Assembly: GCA_041694635.1 (NCBI GenBank)
Contig: JBDNHI010000047.1
Coordinates: 1-64,000 of the forward strand
Direction: 5' to 3'
DNA from: UBA969 sp041694635
Lineage (GTDB): Bacteria; Planctomycetota; Planctomycetia; Gemmatales; Gemmataceae
DNA: 64,000 bases
Position 1 is the first letter of the stretch, and each line of letters opens with the position of its first letter. This document shows, piece after piece, positions 34,176 to 42,975 of this stretch. The notes under the pieces were generated by a model. It ran no database searches. It was not told the DNA's origin and was given only the letters and a program-made list of their open reading frames with translations. The position numbers and the translations under genes were made by a program.

Positions 34176-35297
34176 ATGGCAGCATTATCGCTGAGTAGTA
34201 TTACTTATGAGCAAGGGTTGCAGTTACTGGCTGCACGAAAGCAAGCTTTTGATTCTGGGCATATTCGTCGTATGTCTAAAGAGGCGATGGCTACTTCCTT
34301 CTATTTGCGTGACATTGGTACAGATTTTTTAGAGAAGATGGCAGAATCTGGTTTGCTTGATTCTTTAAAATCCGGATTTGGAAGTTTAGGTGCTATGGAT
34401 GAGTCTACGCGTAATGTACTGTTAGCTGGGTTAACTGGCGCAGGTGTTGGGGCAGGAACGAGTGCGACATCCGCCCTATTGAAAGGCGAAGACGGGGTAG
34501 GTTGGAAAGCGTTAACTGGTGGTTTGACTGGCGGGGCTATTGGAGGCGGGCTTGGCTTGGCATTTAACCCGAATATATTAAGCAGATTTGTCGACAAAAA
34601 GCGAGATGGTCCGCCTGCTTCTGTCGCTCCAAGTAGCCAGTTGCAAGCAGCTGCGAATATAAAAAGTAGAACGACCACAGAACAGTTAGCGGAAATAGAC
34701 AAGTTACAAGGTGTGGCAGACAGCAGCAGGCCGGAAACTAAAAGCTACGCATTACATGGGGCAAATTTGGCGGCGGGTGGTGCTGCTGGTGCTTATATAG
34801 CAACTAGATCTACATATGATCCTGATGCGCTCGCACGTAGGCTACGCACCGAGATGCATCTGGCAGATCCTAAAGTCACTTCCGCCTATCAGCGGTTTGA
34901 TCGTGGGATGTCAAACACGGCAGCCGCCACCGGCGCGATGGACGACGCAGCCCGAATCTTACTTAGAGATAGGATGCTTAATATGACTCACGATCAGTTT
35001 AGAGATGCATATGTGCCTAAATCTTTGTTTGGGCGTGTTCCTTCTACTCTTGCGGGTAAGTTACATACAGCTGTCCCTGCACTTGCGACTAATATTCTCG
35101 AAAACAATACTGTAAATAGAAGCATGTTTACTGGCTTGGGCAAAATACGACCGGGCAAGGCAGGTATACTGATGGCATTAGCTGGACTCGCTGCAACAGG
35201 GGCTGGGACTATACGTCACAACTACAACCAAAATAATGCAGAACGCAGTAATGCACAAGAAATATTAAAATTGTTATCTGGGCTTAATAACCAATAG
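34176..35297 (+). CDS. Virion-like protein with glycine-zipper segments, 373 aa
   Basis: ATG 34176 is 4 nt after the previous stop with AGGA upstream; the longer in-frame start at 34113 would overlap more. N terminus carries FLEKMAES. Residues about 75-130 are Gly/Ala/Thr-rich and hydrophobic, with another such patch near residues 195-212 and 325-345. This is the recurrent architecture of this phage: charged helical head with EKxA, then small-residue membrane-like patches. A role in DNA ejection or membrane contact is plausible but not shown. Confidence 0.75.
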   Translation: MAALSLSSITYEQGLQLLAARKQAFDSGHIRRMSKEAMATSFYLRDIGTDFLEKMAESGLLDSLKSGFGSLGAMDESTRNVLLAGLTGAGVGAGTSATSALLKGEDGVGWKALTGGLTGGAIGGGLGLAFNPNILSRFVDKKRDGPPASVAPSSQLQAAANIKSRTTTEQLAEIDKLQGVADSSRPETKSYALHGANLAAGGAAGAYIATRSTYDPDALARRLRTEMHLADPKVTSAYQRFDRGMSNTAAATGAMDDAARILLRDRMLNMTHDQFRDAYVPKSLFGRVPSTLAGKLHTAVPALATNILENNTVNRSMFTGLGKIRPGKAGILMALAGLAATGAGTIRHNYNQNNAERSNAQEILKLLSGLNNQ

Positions 35298-35315
35298 TAG
35301 TAAAGGAGAAAAGCT

Positions 35316-36794
35316 ATGGCGTTAATTAAACTTGTTTCTCCTGCTGGTTGGGACTTTGACCAGCAAATTGTTTCTCCGATTAAAGTGAGTAGCCGTGGAT
35401 TGATTGGTAATGATCGTCAAGAGTTTTTAAAACGGGCTAGTCATTCTTTTTTGTCGCAGTTAGATAATGTTAAATTTGCCTCAGACGAAGTTCCTGTGCA
35501 TTTAATTGCATTAGGTGCAAGTGAAGCTTATGGCCCCAATAGAAATGGTGATGGGTTTAAAGAAGCCACTTGTCGAGAGCATCATGGCACCTTTGTTAAA
35601 TTTGCCAAGTTTTTTCGCAATCATAAAAACAAGGCCGAGCGGGGCGATCCTTTCTATGGGGTGGTTAAAGCTTCTGCTTACAACGAAGATATGCGACGGG
35701 TAGAACTGCTTTGTGCATTAAATGCAAGCAAATCGGCAGCGGATCGAAATGGTGGCTTTATTGCAGATACCGAGTTAGAAAAGATTGCAAAAGGCGAAGA
35801 CATAGGCGTAAGCATGGCGTGCCGTGTTTCCCACGATGTTTGTTCTTTTTGCAAACACGCAGCTAAAACACGAGACGAATACTGTACAAAAGAAAAGTGT
35901 GCAGCGGGTGGATGTAAGGAAAATCTTACTAAGTTAGTAAAAGTCGGTAATGATGTGCACCATTTACATGTCGACAATCCCAACCCAGTTTGGTTTGACA
36001 TCAGCCGAGTTTTTCGCCCTGCTGATCGTATTGCTTACGGCACTCGTGCAGATTACTTAACCAAAGCAGCAGCTGACTCCGGCATATTTGAATTGCAGGA
36101 TTACATCAAATTAGCTTCGGCTTCTACTGCTCCGTTGGCTGTCATTCTGTACCAAGCAGGGCAACACGGTTTATGGTCAGAAAAAAATACTGCCCAAGTT
36201 AAATTAGGATATGGGCTTGCTGCTCTTGAAAAATTTGCAGAAATGCAGGATGCTAATACTTACCGAGCTGCAATAACCTCTGCTTTTCCTATAGAAAGGC
36301 TGGAAAAATTAGGTTCGGAGCAATGCGATAAGCAATTAGCTGCATTGGCTGATAACAAAATATTTTTAACATTGTATGATTACGGGCGATTGACAGGACA
36401 AGAAAAGTATATGAAATCTGCAGCTGCGCTACTTCCAGGAATATATACGCTAATGGCCGATGATGAATCATTGCCTTTAGCGATTGAGCGTGGTGTATGT
36501 TCATTTGTTGATAAAACAGCTAATGAAAGTTCTAGGGCGTTTGCTGCTACATTGACGGCGAGTCACTCGTTTCATCGAGCTGCAGCAGAAGACCGAAACT
36601 TTTTGAGTTGTATACGTGGGCAGTCTGCTCCTACGATCTGCCAAAAGGCAGCCGCATATAATTTGGAAGGCGAAAGCTTAGCCAAAGAGTATGCAATGTA
36701 TAAGTTAGCAGGGTTATGGCGATTGGCTGCAATAGACAACGACTTTACTTCAACAGTCAAGTTAAGTCTTAAGCAGAATAGAATATTTAACTAG
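35316..36794 (+). CDS. Prohead maturation protease
   Basis: Starts behind AAAGGAG; 492 aa. The N-terminal 200 residues follow the phage prohead protease pattern: NRNGDGF near residue 76, a catalytic-type His in FFRNHKN (H103), and a Ser in IGVSMACRV (S166). Just after it is a Cys-rich insertion (CSFCKH....C...KC..GGC) likely to bind zinc. The remaining 250 residues are helical and may be a scaffold-like extension. These serine proteases cleave scaffold and capsid proteins during head maturation. The gene lies directly upstream of the scaffold-like, decoration-like and capsid genes, as expected. Confidence 0.8.
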   Translation: MALIKLVSPAGWDFDQQIVSPIKVSSRGLIGNDRQEFLKRASHSFLSQLDNVKFASDEVPVHLIALGASEAYGPNRNGDGFKEATCREHHGTFVKFAKFFRNHKNKAERGDPFYGVVKASAYNEDMRRVELLCALNASKSAADRNGGFIADTELEKIAKGEDIGVSMACRVSHDVCSFCKHAAKTRDEYCTKEKCAAGGCKENLTKLVKVGNDVHHLHVDNPNPVWFDISRVFRPADRIAYGTRADYLTKAAADSGIFELQDYIKLASASTAPLAVILYQAGQHGLWSEKNTAQVKLGYGLAALEKFAEMQDANTYRAAITSAFPIERLEKLGSEQCDKQLAALADNKIFLTLYDYGRLTGQEKYMKSAAALLPGIYTLMADDESLPLAIERGVCSFVDKTANESSRAFAATLTASHSFHRAAAEDRNFLSCIRGQSAPTICQKAAAYNLEGESLAKEYAMYKLAGLWRLAAIDNDFTSTVKLSLKQNRIFN

Positions 36795-36834
36795 GTCATC
36801 GGAACTCGGTGCCGTTTTCAAGGAGTATATCTAA

Positions 36835-38100
36835 ATGGCGACAACAGTTAAGAATCAAATAGACTCTATCGATCGATTTCTAAAAGCCGTAGGCTATTCT
36901 GAAAAGAATGCCGAGGCGAACACAGAGGCAGGTTCAATTGGTGGAGACACCACCCATCCTATTAAAGATGTGGATGATTCCACAGAAGACGCAACAGAAG
37001 GTTTCCGTTCTACCGAAAACACAGCAGATGTTAAGGCCGACCAAGGTCCTGCTTCTGTTGAAAATGCTAAAAAGGCTGCAGCTAGAAAACGTGCTTCGGT
37101 GCGTAAACGAGCTGATGAACATGATCCTACTGGGTCGGCTTCAGATGATCAAATGCAGATTGGTACTAACAAAAAGCCCACAGGGGAAGATCCTTCAGTG
37201 GAAACTTCCTCAGTAAAAGCAGAAAAAGAAGATACCGACACTACGCATCCTGCTAGCACTGACAATAGTGAATTAGACGGCAACAAGTATGCCTCTATGT
37301 CAACGGCACAGCTTTACAAGATTTCAAATGATCTTGGGAATCGTGTTCTTGTTGCGCTGACAAAATTTGCCGACAAGGCCGATTTTATGGATGATGACGA
37401 CTCTGACCGCAACGACTCTGAATCTGACTCTGAAGTCACAGAAGAAAAAGATGCAGTAGACCTTGCTGGGCAAGCTGGTTGGGAACTTGCAGGTTTGTTA
37501 AGCGGTAAGTTTGACAAACGTGCTGCCGACTCGCTTGTATATTCAACTTTAAGCGAAATTATCAAGACTGCTAATGATGATGCGGATAAAGCTGCAGTTT
37601 ACTTGCAGAGCTATCACACTGAATTGCGTAAGCAAGCTGAGGGAGAGGAAGAAGCCGCTTTAGCCGCCATGGGCGGTGGTGGCGGTGACGAGGCTGCTTT
37701 AGCACAAGCTATGGGCGGTGGCGGTGACGAGGCTGCTTTAGCACAAGCTATGGGTGGTGGCGGTGACGAGGCTGCTTTAGCACAAGCTATGGGTGGCGAC
37801 GGTGGCGGTGACATGGGTGGCGAAGGCGACGAAGGCGGTGATAATGTAGAACAATTAGCCGCTGTCTTAGACCAACTTGGCATTTCTCCTGAAGAGCTAG
37901 AGGCGGCTATGGCCGAGCAGGGCTCCGAAGGTGGTGATGCTGGTCCCATGGATGCAATGGCCGGCACCCCACGTTCTCCTATTGAAGAACCTAAAATGGA
38001 AGTTGAAGCAGCACATAAACAAGCAGTAGCCAAAAAAGGTGCTGCGTCTAAAAATGTTCGGGATTACATTCAGGAAGTTCTGGAGCGTTCCCGCCGTTAA
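36835..38100 (+). CDS. Acidic scaffold-like protein with tandem repeats, 421 aa
   Basis: Starts behind AAGGAG. Very acidic, low complexity: an N-terminal Asp/Glu/Thr-rich part with two DTTHP motifs, a helical centre near residues 155-265, four 13-residue repeats of A(A/L)A(Q)AMGGGGDEA type near residues 274-325, and a helical basic C terminus. Position between prohead protease and capsid gene plus its acidity suggest a head scaffold removed by proteolysis. That is inference from position and composition. VAKKGAASK near the end could be a cleavage region. Confidence 0.75.
   Translation: MATTVKNQIDSIDRFLKAVGYSEKNAEANTEAGSIGGDTTHPIKDVDDSTEDATEGFRSTENTADVKADQGPASVENAKKAAARKRASVRKRADEHDPTGSASDDQMQIGTNKKPTGEDPSVETSSVKAEKEDTDTTHPASTDNSELDGNKYASMSTAQLYKISNDLGNRVLVALTKFADKADFMDDDDSDRNDSESDSEVTEEKDAVDLAGQAGWELAGLLSGKFDKRAADSLVYSTLSEIIKTANDDADKAAVYLQSYHTELRKQAEGEEEAALAAMGGGGGDEAALAQAMGGGGDEAALAQAMGGGGDEAALAQAMGGDGGGDMGGEGDEGGDNVEQLAAVLDQLGISPEELEAAMAEQGSEGGDAGPMDAMAGTPRSPIEEPKMEVEAAHKQAVAKKGAASKNVRDYIQEVLERSRR
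37654..37800 (+). repeat. In-frame 39-bp tandem repeat
   Basis: Units start at 37654 (diverged), 37693, 37732 and 37771 (incomplete), 39 bp each, encoding AALAQAMGGGGDE. Units 2 and 3 differ by one base in the glycine tract. The array keeps frame and probably varies in copy number between related phages. Confidence 0.9.
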
Positions 38101-38139
38101 TTTTTTTTGTTTGAATCTTATTTTTGGAGGATTTGCACA

Positions 38140-38580
38140 GTGAACACAAAAATCGCAGCTATGTTTGTCGAATACATTGCTTCTACCTCGACATTAAACG
38201 AACGTTTGTTAAAACAAGCACGCATACAATATGAACACAACAAGCAAGCTGCCTCCAGGCGGAGTGCTGTTCTTGCTCGACTAGAGCAGACTGGGTGTAT
38301 TGCCCCGCATCAAAAACAGGCAGCTGCCGCGATGCTGGATAATCATGCCCATAGTTTAGACTTATTAAGCAATGCCGTTGATAAGGTGCAGCAACTTAAA
38401 ACTGTTGTAGAAAAAACCGGCACTGACCTCGGACAAGCTGTTTCGTACAGAGAAGCAGGCATTAAGCCTGCTAACAAAGTCTTCAACAGTTTAAATGACC
38501 CATATGTGGGTCGACGTACTTCTGAAAAGAAGGCATCGGATGATGTGATTTGGGCGGTTATGGGCGCCCCTGGTTCTTAA
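38140..38580 (+). CDS. Small helical protein in head module, 146 aa
   Basis: GTG 38140 follows TTGGAGG (spacing 9); an earlier TTG at 38107 lacks a ribosome site. Mostly helical with repeated HKQAA/QKQAA/SEKKA motifs. No family recognised. It sits between scaffold-like and decoration-like genes, so it is probably a head assembly or internal protein. The gene is followed by a hairpin at 38592. Confidence 0.75.
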   Translation: MNTKIAAMFVEYIASTSTLNERLLKQARIQYEHNKQAASRRSAVLARLEQTGCIAPHQKQAAAAMLDNHAHSLDLLSNAVDKVQQLKTVVEKTGTDLGQAVSYREAGIKPANKVFNSLNDPYVGRRTSEKKASDDVIWAVMGAPGS

Positions 38581-38591
38581 TTTTAACACTA

Positions 38592-38609
38592 AAGACTCAT
38601 TTGAGTCTT
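38592..38609 (+). other. Perfect 8-bp hairpin upstream of the decoration/capsid genes
   Basis: AAGACTCA (38592-38599) pairs with TGAGTCTT (38602-38609). No U-tract follows, so it is not a standard terminator. It may be an RNA-processing or stability element before the strongly expressed head genes. Confidence 0.45.
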
Positions 38610-38632
38610 AAACAAGTCTTAGGAGGACGATT

Positions 38633-39160
38633 ATGGCTGCTCCACGGCAAATGACTGCCAACACCCTTAACGCGTTAAAGGGTTGGCCCCAGATGAACGC
38701 AGTAGACTACGCAACATCAATTGATGCGTCTGTAACTACTGTTGTTCCTGCTGGTTCGGTGGTTTCGTTAAATTCATCTGGTAAATTCATTCTTGGTGTA
38801 GGCAATCTTAAAGTAATGCCTATGTTTCTTTTTGCCAATTCGGATGATCCAGATATTACCAATGACGGTGGAGATGCTGCCACTGTTAAAGGTGTATTTG
38901 TTGCAATAGGCCCAACTGGGCAAGCTATGGCATTGGTAGGCACTGGTGCATATGAGCTGGTAAGTACCACTTATGTCGCTGGCTCTTACGCTCCAAACAC
39001 TGCCTTAACTTCTGCGACAAGCGGTGGAAATGCTGGTAAACTTGTAGCAGGCACAATGCATACCAATATGATTGTTGGTATAGTTTCACGAGGTGTTGTG
39101 GACAATGGTTATGGCAAAAATGCTTTGGCATTTTGGCCTTGCCCAGTGTTCCCTGCTTAA
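38633..39160 (+). CDS. Head decoration-like protein, 175 aa
   Basis: Starts behind TTAGGAGG. Small, Ser/Thr/Ala/Gly-rich beta protein with no charged enzyme motif and N-terminal polar arm (MAAPRQMTANTLNALKGW). Its size, its composition and its position immediately before the capsid gene match capsid-decoration or stabilisation proteins. Identity to a named family is not claimed. Confidence 0.7.
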   Translation: MAAPRQMTANTLNALKGWPQMNAVDYATSIDASVTTVVPAGSVVSLNSSGKFILGVGNLKVMPMFLFANSDDPDITNDGGDAATVKGVFVAIGPTGQAMALVGTGAYELVSTTYVAGSYAPNTALTSATSGGNAGKLVAGTMHTNMIVGIVSRGVVDNGYGKNALAFWPCPVFPA

Positions 39161-39225
39161 ATTTTTTTAAATATTAACTCAATCTAGCCACAAGCTTGAT
39201 TGATATCACAAGGAGGTTCTTGCAT

Positions 39226-40173
39226 ATGGCTAATTCCAATAGTATGACTCAAGAAGAAAGTAAACTTCTAAGTCAGACAATTTTTGAAAAATTGGCTTCT
39301 AGAGACTCTAGTCTTGAAAAGCAAGCCGTTGACGCCGTTAACGACTTTACTAGAACTAAAATGCGTGAAGATGGATTTTATCGTAGGATTATGCCACCGA
39401 TTCCATTAAGCAACGACGATCTTGATCGCCAAGTTGACACGGACAAACCTGTAAAGATTGTGGACAAGGAACCTGATTCGCCAGCGGCTATCTCGATTCC
39501 TTTTGCCACGCTTCCTACTAACCTATACATTCGTGGTGATAGGTACAAAGTTACTTTTGACCGCATCGTGACCCCTAAATTCACGAAAGATGTGGACGAA
39601 CTTCGTACTTGGCACATGGACATTCGCCAAATCCTATCGGATAATGCGATTAAAGATATGTTAGCGGAAGAAGATGGAAAATTTATTTCTGCGGTCAACA
39701 CTGCTCTAGTTGGTGCAGAAACGATTGTTCCTACTTCTGGCGTAATCCAGTACAAGCAGCTTAGCGGTGGCGTCACCCGCAGCAACTTGTGGGATAGTTT
39801 CAAGATTATGCCAAGCACTCCTTCTAATCTCGAAGTTCACACTGTCTTACTTAATAACATCACGATCAAAGAAGTTGCAAAACTTAATCGTACTGATATG
39901 GGTGGCGACCTTAGCGAAGAGATTATGCGTAATGGTTGGACTTACAGTGAATTCATGGGAGTTCAGTGGATCATCACAATTAAGAAGGGACTTGTCCCGA
40001 CTAACACGATGTATCATTTCGCAGACCCTAAATTTATTGGCAAGAGCTATATGATAGAAGACACTACGATGTATATCCGTCGTGAAGCGTATTTTATCGA
40101 ATTTTTTGCCTACGAAACTTTGGGTGGTACCATTGGTCATACCTCTGGTCTTGCTCGGGTTGACTTTACCTAA
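39226..40173 (+). CDS. Major capsid protein
   Basis: ATG 39226 follows AAGGAGG (spacing 9); 315 aa. The N-terminal 30 residues carry FEKLAS and LEKQAV, possible maturation-cleavage sites. From about residue 45 the pattern (MPPIPLSNDDLDRQVDTDKP, RYKVTFDRIVTPKFTKDVDELRTWHMDIRQILSDN) matches capsid proteins of large myoviruses with an HK97-type fold. The gene has the best ribosome site of the head module and is followed by a strong terminator, as expected for the most abundant protein. It lies downstream of protease and scaffold-like genes. Confidence 0.85.
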   Translation: MANSNSMTQEESKLLSQTIFEKLASRDSSLEKQAVDAVNDFTRTKMREDGFYRRIMPPIPLSNDDLDRQVDTDKPVKIVDKEPDSPAAISIPFATLPTNLYIRGDRYKVTFDRIVTPKFTKDVDELRTWHMDIRQILSDNAIKDMLAEEDGKFISAVNTALVGAETIVPTSGVIQYKQLSGGVTRSNLWDSFKIMPSTPSNLEVHTVLLNNITIKEVAKLNRTDMGGDLSEEIMRNGWTYSEFMGVQWIITIKKGLVPTNTMYHFADPKFIGKSYMIEDTTMYIRREAYFIEFFAYETLGGTIGHTSGLARVDFT

Positions 40174-40181
40174 TCACAAGT

Positions 40182-40219
40182 CTAAGTTAGCCCTGGACTG
40201 CTGGGGCTAACTTAGTTTT
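40182..40219 (+). terminator. Rho-independent terminator after the capsid gene
   Basis: CTAAGTTAGCCC (40182-40193) pairs perfectly with GGGCTAACTTAG (40204-40215), 12 bp with a 10-nt loop, followed at once by TTTT. This is the strongest terminator in the window. Confidence 0.92.
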
Positions 40220-40245
40220 AAAATCCAGAATTGGAGTAATGAATT

Positions 40246-40629
40246 ATGTCTAAGCTTCCTAATCCTACTGACGCTTACAACTATTTGTTTAATAATGTGC
40301 ATGCTCAAGTATTTTTGAACAAATTAGCCAGTTACGGTATTACCCCTAGTACCGAACAGGAAGTTTCAGATTTATTTGAACTTGCCGGACAACTGCGACA
40401 TATCGAAAGCCCCGAAAAGCAAGCTGCAGAGGGTAGCCGTTTTGGCTCCGCCGTAGCTGGACTTAACGAGGCTATAAATGCGACCCCTCAAGGTCAATGG
40501 CAGCAAGCAGTATATGAAGATTCCGCAGTAAAGCAGGCAACTTATGATTTAGCAAATGACCCTGCTATCTATGCTTCCATCCTTTCGTTGAAAGCGCACG
40601 AAGCCGCTGTTTTGGCTGGTAACAGCTAA
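40246..40629 (+). CDS. Small hypothetical protein downstream of capsid, 127 aa
   Basis: Starts behind TTGGAG. Helical, acidic, with PEKQAAEG near residue 62. No family recognised. It is isolated between two terminators, so it must be reached by readthrough or its own promoter. Probably a minor head protein. Function unknown. Confidence 0.75.
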   Translation: MSKLPNPTDAYNYLFNNVHAQVFLNKLASYGITPSTEQEVSDLFELAGQLRHIESPEKQAAEGSRFGSAVAGLNEAINATPQGQWQQAVYEDSAVKQATYDLANDPAIYASILSLKAHEAAVLAGNS

Positions 40630-40673
40630 GCCAGTTACTTCAAAAAACTTTCTATAAAAGTATGCAATTTAAG

Positions 40674-40705
40674 ATCGACTGGTTACAATAAACCGGTCGA
40701 TTTTT
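40674..40705 (+). terminator. Rho-independent terminator
   Basis: ATCGACTGGTT (40674-40684) pairs with AACCGGTCGAT (40691-40701) with one T-G wobble and a 6-nt loop, followed by a T-run. It separates the head genes from the glycosyltransferase gene. Confidence 0.88.
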
Positions 40706-40725
40706 CATTTTAGAAAGTAGTGATT

Positions 40726-41946
40726 ATGAAATTAAGTCTGTTCACCCCTACGCATAAACCCACTTATCTAGTTAAAGCTCATGACTCATTGAAAGCGCAG
40801 ACGCTTACCGATTGGGAATGGGTTATTCTACCTAATGGCCCAGATGCTAAAATCCCAGAAATTATACAGAATGATGCAAGGGTAAAGATAATAACTACTG
40901 CCAATAGTTCGCAGAACATAGGGGCACTGAAGCGGGCTGTGTGTGATGCTGCAACAGGCGATGCATTTATTGAGTTTGACCACGATGATTTGCTAGTTCC
41001 CGGAGAAAGTCTGCAAAAAATCCATGACAAATTTGAGGCTGGTGCCGATTTTGTTTATTCAGATGCAGCAGTATTTAAGCACAAAGATAATTCGGAATTT
41101 AATCCGTTTACTTACTCTTCGCAACACGGCTGGCAAGATTACGAAATTAATGCGTACGGGCATAACCTTCGAGCTAGTCGTTGCTTTCCTGTCTCTCCTC
41201 GTTCTTTATCCGAGATTTATTATTGCCCAGACCATGTGCGATGTTGGTCCCGTGATGCTTATTACAAGGCTGGCGGGCATAATCCTGATTTGGCTGTTTG
41301 TGACGATCACGAGTTAATGATTAAGACCTACATAAGCGGGGCTAACTTTGTGCACACAGGTGGATGCCATTACTTATATCGAATGTTTGAACATAATACA
41401 GTGCGGGTTAGGAACAAATTAATTCAAGAAACTACATTAAAATTCCGGCAGCAATACGTGCAGCCGTTAATACAGTCTTGGTTAAAACGAAATAACTTGC
41501 CTTCGCTCGACGTCACAAAGCTACGGGTTGAAGGCTGGAAAGCAGATACACGATTGTTACAAGGGTTTGGGCGTGATGTGTATGGGCACATAGTAGCTGA
41601 CACCGAGTTACAGTGGTGGGCAGGCCGACAAGTAAGGGAATTTATGAACGCAGCTTATGCGGCTTTAGTTCCGGGTGGATATCTAACGATTACAGTACCT
41701 GAAGTAAATTCTGGAATGGGTTATGGTGATGTGGAGTGGCAATCCTATTTTAGCAACACGAGTATGTGCCCATACACACGCAGTCACTTTGCTAAAAGTA
41801 ATGGAAATATTACTTGCAGATTTCAGCAAATTAATTGTTTGGAAGTTTTTCCTACGGATTGGCACAAAGATAATAAGTTTAAATTTTTACGCTTTGAGCT
41901 CGTGGCTTTAAAAGGGCAAAGACAGCCAGGGTTACAACATATTTAA
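40726..41946 (+). CDS. Family 2 glycosyltransferase fused to a truncated methyltransferase-like domain
   Basis: About 406 aa from ATG 40726 (GTG 40720 is also possible; ribosome site weak). Residues 1-230 are a GT-A fold glycosyltransferase: LFTPTHKPTYL start, DWEWVILPNGP, and the metal/donor motif DHDD at 85-88. Residues about 280-400 resemble the C-terminal half of a class I methyltransferase (ADTELQWWAGRQVREFM, LVPGGYLTITVPE), but motif I for SAM binding is not visible. The product may glycosylate virion or host surface structures. The gene interrupts the head-to-neck order and is flanked upstream by a terminator, which suggests later acquisition or separate expression. Confidence 0.8.
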   Translation: MKLSLFTPTHKPTYLVKAHDSLKAQTLTDWEWVILPNGPDAKIPEIIQNDARVKIITTANSSQNIGALKRAVCDAATGDAFIEFDHDDLLVPGESLQKIHDKFEAGADFVYSDAAVFKHKDNSEFNPFTYSSQHGWQDYEINAYGHNLRASRCFPVSPRSLSEIYYCPDHVRCWSRDAYYKAGGHNPDLAVCDDHELMIKTYISGANFVHTGGCHYLYRMFEHNTVRVRNKLIQETTLKFRQQYVQPLIQSWLKRNNLPSLDVTKLRVEGWKADTRLLQGFGRDVYGHIVADTELQWWAGRQVREFMNAAYAALVPGGYLTITVPEVNSGMGYGDVEWQSYFSNTSMCPYTRSHFAKSNGNITCRFQQINCLEVFPTDWHKDNKFKFLRFELVALKGQRQPGLQHI

Positions 41947-42008
41947 GCTACTACTATTTAAATTTATTGTTTAACCGCTTACAATACTTTAAAAAGGAGT
42001 ATGCGAAT

Positions 42009-42959
42009 ATGTCGAATGAAAGCACTAATCAAAATAATCTTACGCCAAAACAAACTTTGGTGGATGGTTGTCCTGTGCTGTCTAAAATCCAGTGTCACGA
42101 AATCCAAATGGGCCAATACGTTCGTTTGTTATGGAATTTAAAAACTCCGCAGGGAATGCTTGTTGATTTGGCCGGGGTTGCGGGCTGCTCAGATAGCTTA
42201 GCAATTAGCCAACCTGATGTTTCTTTTGATGACATTGGTAACCCTCCTTGCGGAGTTACTCTGCGTATGCGGGAGTTGACAGGGATTGATCCTGCTAACG
42301 ATTTGATTTATTCCATAGATGTCACCATTATCAATCCTGCCACTGGGTTGGTTCGAGCTTCGCCGCTACCGGACGCCATTGTGCGAAATCCTGGAGTTTA
42401 CCTAGAAGAGTGGGCAGTATTTGATTTTAACGGCAACATGCTGTTTAGTAATCAAAGCTGTGCTTTCGTGCGACGCGGATTATTCGGGGTCGATTCAGAC
42501 ATGACAAAGCGAACTCTTGGGCCTCCTACAATTGAAGAAATAAGATTGTCTATGCGGGACAACGGGCCAGCGGATAACTCACTGTTAGATGATGTAGAGT
42601 TTGACGCTGCTGAAATCACGCAAGCCGTTCTTCGTCCAATTATGTATTGGAATGAAACACCACCGCCTATCCAACCTTTGCTTACCACTAAAACATTTCC
42701 TTTTCGAGAGATGTGGATGGTAGGTATTCAATCTTATCTGTTTGATATGGTGTCTAGCCATTATCGCCGTAATCAACTTGCTTATAACGCAGGCGGTCTA
42801 TCTATTGATGACAAAAATAAAGAGCAGCAATATCGGGCAGCCAGCAACCAGCTTACTCAGCAGTTTCGAGAAATGTTGCGGGCCAAGAAAATGGAAATTA
42901 ATATTGCATTGTTTTCTGGATCATTAAATTCAAGTTATTCTGGTGTGTTTTATTCTTAG
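42009..42959 (+). CDS. Neck/head-completion-like protein, 316 aa
   Basis: ATG 42009 follows AAGGAG; longer in-frame start at 41967 lacks a ribosome site. Central motif PTIEEIRLSMRDNGPADNSLLDDVEFDAAEI with following WNETPPPI..F.FR..W recurs in neck proteins of large myoviruses, as recalled from family knowledge. Four cysteines occur in the N-terminal part. Placed between capsid and sheath genes, it probably closes the head or joins it to the tail. The exact step is not determined. Confidence 0.7.
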   Translation: MSNESTNQNNLTPKQTLVDGCPVLSKIQCHEIQMGQYVRLLWNLKTPQGMLVDLAGVAGCSDSLAISQPDVSFDDIGNPPCGVTLRMRELTGIDPANDLIYSIDVTIINPATGLVRASPLPDAIVRNPGVYLEEWAVFDFNGNMLFSNQSCAFVRRGLFGVDSDMTKRTLGPPTIEEIRLSMRDNGPADNSLLDDVEFDAAEITQAVLRPIMYWNETPPPIQPLLTTKTFPFREMWMVGIQSYLFDMVSSHYRRNQLAYNAGGLSIDDKNKEQQYRAASNQLTQQFREMLRAKKMEINIALFSGSLNSSYSGVFYS

Positions 42960-42975
42960 CGTAGAGGCACCCAAT

